NCBI GenBank assembly: GCA_964431685.1
Contig: CAYSLA010000088.1
Location: 1 to 13,441, forward strand
Source: CAYSLA01 sp964431685
Lineage (GTDB): Bacteria > Armatimonadota > UBA5829
DNA: 13,441 nucleotides
Reading direction: 5' to 3'
Part shown: piece by piece, positions 8,901 through 13,441 of the stretch
How positions within the stretch are numbered: the stretch's first letter is position 1
Layout: every line of letters begins with the position of its first letter
Notes under the pieces: model-generated
The model's database searches: none
Told to the model about the DNA's origin: nothing
Seen by the model: the letters and a program-made list of their open reading frames with translations, nothing else
Program-made: the position numbers and the translations under genes

Positions 8901-8938
8901 AGTCCACCTTGGCCCCACCAACAACCGCTATGCTGTCT
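2917..8938 (-). CDS. Giant modular secreted protein, C-terminal part (same gene as 9039-13441)
   Basis: This is the downstream part of one giant gene interrupted by the scaffold gap. The frame is open to the gap edge, and the GTG at 8907 lies inside an Ig repeat, so it is not a real start. The stop is TAG 2917-2919. In protein order it encodes the second half of Ig-like repeat 7, repeats 8-19 (down to about 5261), a PPC-like domain (about 4886-5260) and a chitobiase-C-like domain (about 4621-4885). Then come Ig-like repeats 20-22 (about 3757-4620), one Ig-like domain of another type (about 3472-3756; SDLNGIGSVSW, GRDVAGN) and a C-terminal module (2920-3471). Typical repeat motifs are PTCVVTGPASPT, FTITFSEPVTG, VTGGTKG, VTPSGDGTVTCQVPAGAA and D-x-x-GN-x-N-x-ASN. 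No catalytic motif, LPXTG signal or transmembrane tail is seen. A fibrous surface or matrix adhesin is the best inference. Joined to the upstream part it has at least 3455 residues. Confidence 0.88.
2920..3471 (-). other. C-terminal module of the giant protein: two related GWN/GFW-type halves
   Basis: About 183 residues follow the last Ig-like domain. The first half has LGLTMVGVPIIP, NEWVSYIPSIGNY and PGRGFWAFF. The second (from about 3214) has LQPGWNMIGQPFLSP, YAWGWE, YYLIYD and PWRAYWLKA. The shared pattern M-(V/I)-G-x-P, aromatic block, P-x-R-(G/A)-(F/Y)-W suggests an internal duplication. Modules with 'GWN-(L/M)-I' and 'G-Y-W' motifs occur near the ends of bacterial surface proteins. An anchoring or sorting role is plausible from the terminal position only. 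The module ends at the protein C-terminus (LILPAP). Confidence 0.6.
3757..4620 (-). repeat. Ig-like repeats 20-22 of the giant protein
   Basis: Three tandem units of 285, 294 and 285 nt, bounded by the PTC/PEC codons ending at 4620, 4335 and 4041, and by PTL at 3756. They have the same consensus as the main array but are separated from it by a PPC-like plus chitobiase-C-like pair. Unit 20 lacks the second conserved Cys (VTLLV in place of VTC-x-V). Unit 21 carries the longer SPAAGPAAS loop. Confidence 0.85.
4621..5260 (-). other. PPC-like plus chitobiase-C-like pair inside the Ig array
   Basis: The first domain (about 4886-5260) has NLCSNP, ASLPFVD, LACVGEP, IWYSLTL, GSNYDTVVAVYTGGC, VVCDNDSG and GTTYIIEVAS. 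It matches the A domains at the N-terminal side and resembles bacterial pre-peptidase C-terminal (PPC) beta-sandwich domains. The second (about 4621-4885) has YYTTDGTEPTASS and FFGIDTAGN, as in chitobiase C-terminal/Fn3-associated domains. Both are non-catalytic folds common in secreted enzymes and adhesins. Confidence 0.7.
8884..8938. repeat. Left copy of an exact 55-nt duplicate flanking the scaffold gap
   Basis: Bases 8884-8938 are identical to 9039-9093 and end exactly at the first N. The exact length and position suggest a shared assembler k-mer rather than a biological repeat. Confidence 0.9.
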
Positions 8939-9038
8939 NNNNNNNNNNNNNNNNNNNNNNNNNNNNNNNNNNNNNNNNNNNNNNNNNNNNNNNNNNNNNN
9001 NNNNNNNNNNNNNNNNNNNNNNNNNNNNNNNNNNNNNN
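8939..9038. other. Assembly gap of 100 Ns
   Basis: Exactly 100 Ns, a common placeholder for unknown gap length. It breaks Ig-like repeat 7. Deleting the Ns and one 55-nt copy (155 nt in total) puts both sides in the same frame and gives repeat 7 a length of 285 nt, so there may be no missing sequence here. Confidence 0.95.
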
Positions 9039-9093
9039 GGTTCCTTCACCTGCGAAGTCCACCTTGGCCCCACCAACAACCGCTATGCTGTCT
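9039..9093. repeat. Right copy of the exact 55-nt duplicate
   Basis: Starts at the first base after the Ns and matches 8884-8938 without a mismatch. It encodes part of repeat 7 (D-S-I-A-V-V-G-G-A-K-V-D-F-A-G-E-G-T on the minus strand). Confidence 0.9.
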
Positions 9094-12000
9094 ATGGTGA
9101 GACCGACGACTGGCTCGCTGAAGGTGATCGTAAACTGCATCGGACTAAGTCCGGTAGGACTGTCAGGCCCAGCGACCGTGCATATCGGCGCGACGCTGTC
9201 GTATATTATGCTTAGTTTGTTCGACGCGGAATTGTAGTTGCCGGAACTGCCCTTGGCTACGTTTTCGGCAACCTCGCAACCTACGGCCCCCTGTCCGGAC
9301 GGAGTAACCGGAAGAGTATACACCCTGCCGGCCTGAGTCATCGTGCCTTTGGTCCCGCCGGTCACGGTAACCTTGGTGGCATCGAACTCGGTCACGACTT
9401 CACTGAACGTGATCGTGAATACGAGTGGGCTCACGTTTGTAGGACTGGCAGGGCCTGTGATCGCACACGTCGGCCTGGTGCCGTTGAACGTTACGGCCAG
9501 TGTATTGGACGCTGAGTTCGGATTGCCCGCGGCGTCCGCCGCGGCTCCCCCGATAACTCTACACGTCACCTCACCGTTGGAAGTGGGAACTACGGGCAGC
9601 GAGTAGCTGGCACCGCTCCCAACCAGCGTGCCCTTGACCGCGCCAGTGACACTCACCTCGTCCACCGTCAACCCTGTTACCGGCTCAGAGAACGTGATTG
9701 TAAATATCATGGGCGAACTCGTGGTCGGACTCGCAGGGCCGCTCACCACGCAGGTCGGAGCAGTACTGTCATAGGTCACAGTCTTCACATCCGAAGCGAT
9801 GTTGTTCTGGGCCGCACCATCCTGCGCCGCTCCAGCCGGAACCTGGCACGTAACCACCCCGTCACCGCTGGGAGTAACCGGAATCGTGTAAGTTGCCGCC
9901 GGACCGACCGCAGGGCTCAGAGCGCCTTTGGTTCCGCCGGTGACCAGAATCTCGCCAGCAGTGAGACCACTGACCGGCGATGAGAAAGTAATGGTGAAGA
10001 CAATGGGACTGTCATTGGTCGGGCTGGCCGGCGAATCGATCGTGCACGTCGGGGCACCCGAGACATACTCCACACTGGCTGTGTTGGAGACGGTATTGCC
10101 GTTACCCGCGGCGTCCCGCGCAGCGTCCGCGTTCACATAGCAGCTCACAGTGCCCGCGCCAAATGGTACGACAGAGACAGTGTAGCTTGCACCACTGCCA
10201 ACCGGCGACCCCGCACTCCCTCCGGTCACACTGATTCCGCCGATGTTCAGGCCGGTTACGGGCTCGGAGAAGAGTATCGTGAACACTATCGGTGAGTTTG
10301 TGGTCGGGCTAGCAGGAGCAACTACCGTAGCCGTCGGTGGGTTTCCGTCGTATGTAACGGTCATTGTGTTGGAGACATTGTTGGTGTTGCCAGCAGCGTC
10401 TCTTGCAGCGCCGGCGGGAACGTAACAGGTGATGACCCCATCACCTGCGCGCTGAACTGACAGCGTGTAGACGCTGCCTGAACCTGTCAACGCTATCTTG
10501 CTGCCGCCAGCCACTACGATCTCATCCACAGTCAGATCGGTAACGTCTTCTGAGAACGTGATGGTGAAGTCAACAGGGATGGTTGTGGTCGGTGTGACAG
10601 AGCTCACCACCACGGTGGGCTTCACGTTGTCAAATGTGACTGCGGCAATGTTGGATGCGGTGTTCTTCTTGGCAGTGTCAACCGGATCACTGGCTGCTCC
10701 GGCCAGCACCTGCAGCGAAACGACTCCCTGACCCGACGGCGTGACAGGCAGAGTGTACCTGGCGGCCGGGCCAGCAGGAGTCAAAGCGCCCTTTGTACCG
10801 CCCGAGACGACAATCTTGGACGCATCTTCGATCTGCACCGGCTTGGAGAAGTCTATCGTAAAGACAACCGGGCTGGTACTGGTCGGGCTGGCCGGCGGAG
10901 TAACGATACAACCCGGCACCCCGTCCAAGCTCACGTTCAAGCGGGTAAGCCCACCGCCGCCAACATCGGTCTTGGCCGCGATTTCTATGAAGTAAGTCAC
11001 GCCGCCGGTGGCGTTGAAAGTGACCCTTGACGCGTTGTTTGACAACGATATGTTGTCATTGCAGGCGACATCATTGAGTGCCCCACAACTACCGCCGAAT
11101 ACCCCAAGGACTGTGTCGTAGGCGCTGCCGTACGTGTCCACAACCAACTGAGTATCCCCGGCCGTCGTGATCGAGTACCATACGGTGTGGAACCCTTTCG
11201 CTCCGCCCAAACAGGACAGATCCGGGTCGCCAGGAGAGGTCGTTGCCGTTGAACTGTCGATGGTGTCTGTGAACGGCAAAGATCCGATAACCCTTGCTGA
11301 CCCGCAGTCGTCAAAACGGATGATGTAGCTCGCGCTCTTTACCGCGCTGGCGCCTACACCGGCCAACCACGCCTTTGCCTTCAAAGTAGTGTCACTGGCA
11401 ATGAGCACAGGCCCGGCATACAGAGTGCTTGTCTCGGTGGGGTCAGTGCCGTTGGTGGTGTAGCGGATCGTCGCCCCAACCGTCGCGCAGTCGATCTGCA
11501 CGTTCTGAGCGGTGGTGTATGTGCCTCCGTCGGGAGTGAACGTCGGTGTAGCTACGGCACCCGTAATCGTGAGAGTAGCGGTCGCGGAGACATCGGTCTT
11601 GGAGGCAACTTCGACATAGTAAGTGGTACCGGCCGCTGCGGTAAACACAAGCCTGGCCGTCGTACCGCCGCCGGAGTTATCATCGCATCCGACGCTGCTG
11701 AGCGACCCACAACTGCCGGTGTAGACAGCCACAACCGGGTCGAATCCGGTACTCGCCGCCGTGATTGTGACTTCCGTCGCCGAAGGCAGCGTGAGTGTGT
11801 ACCACATCGTCCGGAAGCCCTTGGAGCCAACGCACGACAGCACGGGGTCACCGGCGCTTGAGCTGGCCGAAGCCGTGTTCACAGTCGTCGTGAACGGCAG
11901 GCTGCCGACGGCCCTTGCGGCACCGCAATCATCGTTCCACTGAATCACATAATCCGCGCTGGAGACATCGCTCTCAACCCAGCCCGTAAGCCACGCCTTG

Positions 12001-13441
12001 GCCTTGATGGTCAGGTTCCTGTCCACGAGAACGGGGCTGGTGTAGACAGCGCTCGCAGTCGTGGGATCGGTACCGTCCGTGGTATAGCGTATCGTGGCGC
12101 CGGCTGTCGGAGAGGTGATAGTCACGTTCTGTGCGACAACGTATGATCCGCCCGCGGGATTGAAAACGGGCTTCTCCACAACTCCTGTCACGTTAAGTTT
12201 GCACGTACCGCCCTCGGGCAGCACACTGGCAACTTCGACTAAGTAAGTTACGCCAGGCTGGGCCTGGAACTGAATAAGCGAAGCCTTGTCGGAAACGGAG
12301 ATGTCGTTGTGGCAATACAGGTTGCTCAGGGTCCCGCAGTCTCCTGTATATATCGCCAACACTGTATCATAGTTGCTGCCGATAGTATCCACTATTACCG
12401 TAGTGGCCTCAGTCAGAGTCAGCGAATACCAGACGGTCTTGTAACCGCCGGGCTTGCCGGGTATGCTCACACAAGGAAGCGTTGGATCGCTTGCACTGTC
12501 TGACGCTGTAGTAGTGTTAAGCGTGCTTGAGAACGGCACACCAGTTATCAGGATCGGCGCCTGGCATGCGTCGCTGCTCAGAATGGTATAAGCCGCCGCC
12601 TTCACGCCGCTGGGTGCCATGGCGTCTTTCCACGCCTTTGCCTTCAGCGTCAACGTGCTGCTAACCTGAACCGCACCAGTCACGATCGGATCAGATATCG
12701 TTGGATCCAGTCCATTGGTGGTGTACCGGATTGTGGCACCTGGGGTGGCGCAGCTTATGGTCACGCTCTGCGGTGAAGTGTACGTTCCGCCATCCGGCAC
12801 AAAGGTGGGAGTAGCCACGACTTCCTGCACGTTGAGTTTCAGGCTGCCTCCGTCGTCCAATCGCGAAGCCACTTCGATCAAGTATGCTGTGCCAGCAAGT
12901 GCATTGAACTCCAGCCTGGAAGTGCCGGACCCGCCCGAGTTATCGTCGCAGGCGACACCGACAAGCGCGCCGCAGGTACCGGTGTAGACACCCAGCACGG
13001 TGTCAAAGTTGCTGCCAATGGTGTCCACAGAGATTCTGACGTTTGTCGGCCAGGCAATTGTGTACCATACGGTGTTGTAGCCGGCATTGCCGACGCAGGA
13101 GAGCACCGGATCGGTCGGAGATTCCGTGGCCTGGTTTCCGGACACGTCCTGCGCATCGACAAACGGCAGACTGGTTATACGCTTTGGCGCGCTGCAATCG
13201 TCATTAGTGCTGACATTGAGGGTAAGAATCTTGGCTCCGGGAACCAGAGCTTTCGCCGCTATTTCCACGTAGTATGTGGTACCGGCGGTAGCAGCGAACT
13301 GAACGGTCGACTGTGTCACCCCCTCGGCAATGTCATCACCGCACACCACCGTCTTCAGGTTGCTGCAGGTGCCTGTGTAGACAGCGAGAACGGTGTCATA
13401 GTCACTGCCAATGGTGTCTATCGTGATTGTCCGGGACACGC
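9039..13441 (-). CDS. Giant modular secreted protein, N-terminal-side part (5' end outside window)
   Basis: The frame is open from the right edge of the window to the gap. The GTG at 13439 is inside a domain and is not a start, so the true N-terminus and any signal peptide lie beyond the window. Order of domains: A1 (PPC-like, partial, about 13209-13441), A2 (about 12826-13208), B1 (chitobiase-C-like, about 12576-12825), A3 (12184-12575), B2 (11940-12183), A4 (11561-11939), B3 (11316-11560), A5 (10926-11315), then Ig-like repeats 1-6 and the first half of 7. A domains share DDC, SLPF, DPVLSC, TVWYTI, GSNYDTVLAVYTGTC, VACDDN and GTTYYVEVAS. B domains share TPTFTPDGGTYT, GATIRYTTNGTDPT and LKAKAW. 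The repeated cysteines and lack of catalytic motifs fit an extracellular structural or adhesive protein. It continues in frame with 2917-8938 once the gap is collapsed. Confidence 0.88.
10926..13441 (-). repeat. Alternating PPC-like (A) and chitobiase-C-like (B) coding modules, A-A-B-A-B-A-B-A
   Basis: Five A modules (the first cut by the window edge) and three B modules. A-B pairs recur with a period of about 625-635 nt: A2 starts near 13208, A3 near 12575, A4 near 11939 and A5 near 11315. Complete A modules have four conserved cysteines: after the opening D-D/A, in (S/P)C before the W-Y strand, in TG-x-CG, and in x-CDDN. The pattern indicates duplication of an A-B pair as a unit; the array probably continues beyond the window. 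Confidence 0.75.

Larger units (their letters stand above)
5261..10925 (-). repeat. Array of 19 bacterial Ig-like repeats (coding), interrupted by the scaffold gap
   Basis: Nineteen tandem units of about 95 residues. Unit starts, read on the minus strand, fall near 10925, 10619, 10337, 10052, 9758, 9473, 9188 (spans the gap), 8748, 8463, 8160, 7878, 7596, 7317, 7032, 6747, 6462, 6177, 5907 and 5619. Measured lengths are multiples of 3, mostly 285 nt (range about 270 to over 300). The consensus has PTC at the start, FTITFSEPVTG, VTGGTKG, GSGSAYT, TPSGDGTVTCQVPAGAA, then D-x-AGN-x-N-x-ASN. It fits the bacterial Ig-like families of large adhesins (Big_12-like, by recall). The units differ clearly at both protein and codon level, so the expansion is old. 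Confidence 0.88.

Noticed and set aside
8907..8907. GTG at 8907 as a genuine start of a separate 1996-residue protein
   Set aside because: It lies in the middle of Ig-like repeat 7 (the Val of G-A-K-V-D-F-A-G), and the frame continues upstream to the gap and, after collapse, across it.
8884..9093. The flanking 55-nt repeats as target-site duplication or a mobile-element junction
   Set aside because: The length is far beyond normal target-site duplications, the ends coincide exactly with an N placeholder, and the coding frame is restored when one copy is removed.
8891..9100. Short frames running through the Ns on both strands
   Set aside because: They consist mostly of undetermined residues and exist only because Ns do not create stops.
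3497..12987. Many plus-strand open frames of 60-150 codons opposite the giant gene, several with recurring PPVT-x-x-S/PVT-x-SEN patterns
   Set aside because: They are the antisense image of the Ig-like repeats in a fixed frame relation. They recur with the repeat period, have no SD or independent motifs, and would require dozens of overlapping genes.
2917..13441. CRISPR array or non-coding satellite repeat because of the strong periodicity
   Set aside because: The period is about 285 nt, the units are diverged, lengths are multiples of 3 and they encode a conserved protein pattern, so this is a coding domain array.

Overview
The window looks like a scaffold from a metagenome-assembled, probably Gram-negative-type environmental bacterium of moderately high G+C. 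It holds four genes. The phylum is not proven by anything here. A DUF4838 protein, a lipoprotein with a poly-Gly run after the lipobox followed by an Ig-like domain, and a C-terminal 'GWN-x-IG-x-P' module together remind me of Armatimonadota, or of Planctomycetota/Verrucomicrobiota-like bacteria; this is a low-confidence inference. The scaffold contains a 100-N gap whose flanks are an exact 55-nt duplicate, which points to a short-read de Bruijn assembly.

Layout from left to right. Bases 1-1272 (+) are the 3' part of a DUF4838 gene, a glycosidase-like family without a firmly established reaction. Only 5 bp away and convergent lies nfo (1278-2123, -), encoding endonuclease IV with all nine metal ligands. 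Next is a 132-bp spacer with a strong hairpin (2200-2230), then a small lipoprotein gene (2256-2741, -) with a clear SD, a lipobox, eight glycines, one Ig-like domain and a proline-rich tail. A 175-bp spacer carries a candidate promoter for the lipoprotein gene and an 11-bp hairpin that probably terminates the gene upstream.

Everything from 2917 to the right edge (-) is one giant, incompletely contained gene for a secreted modular protein. The scaffold gap at 8939-9038 splits it artificially. Removing the Ns and one copy of the duplicated 55 nt restores one reading frame of at least 3455 codons, and restores the interrupted repeat to exactly 285 nt, the commonest repeat length. From N to C terminus the protein has: alternating PPC-like domains (A, four cysteines each) and chitobiase-C/Fn3-associated-like domains (B) in the order A-A-B-A-B-A-B-A; 19 bacterial Ig-like repeats; an A-B pair; three more Ig-like repeats; one different Ig-like domain; and a C-terminal module of about 183 residues made of two related halves.

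There is no sign of a metabolic operon. The three minus-strand genes look like separate transcription units: a giant surface or matrix protein, a small Ig-like lipoprotein and a DNA-repair enzyme. The two Ig-containing products would both lie outside the cytoplasm and could act at the same surface, but nothing in the sequence proves an interaction. No tRNA, rRNA, CRISPR array or mobile element was seen, and no gene-free stretch exceeds 300 bases.
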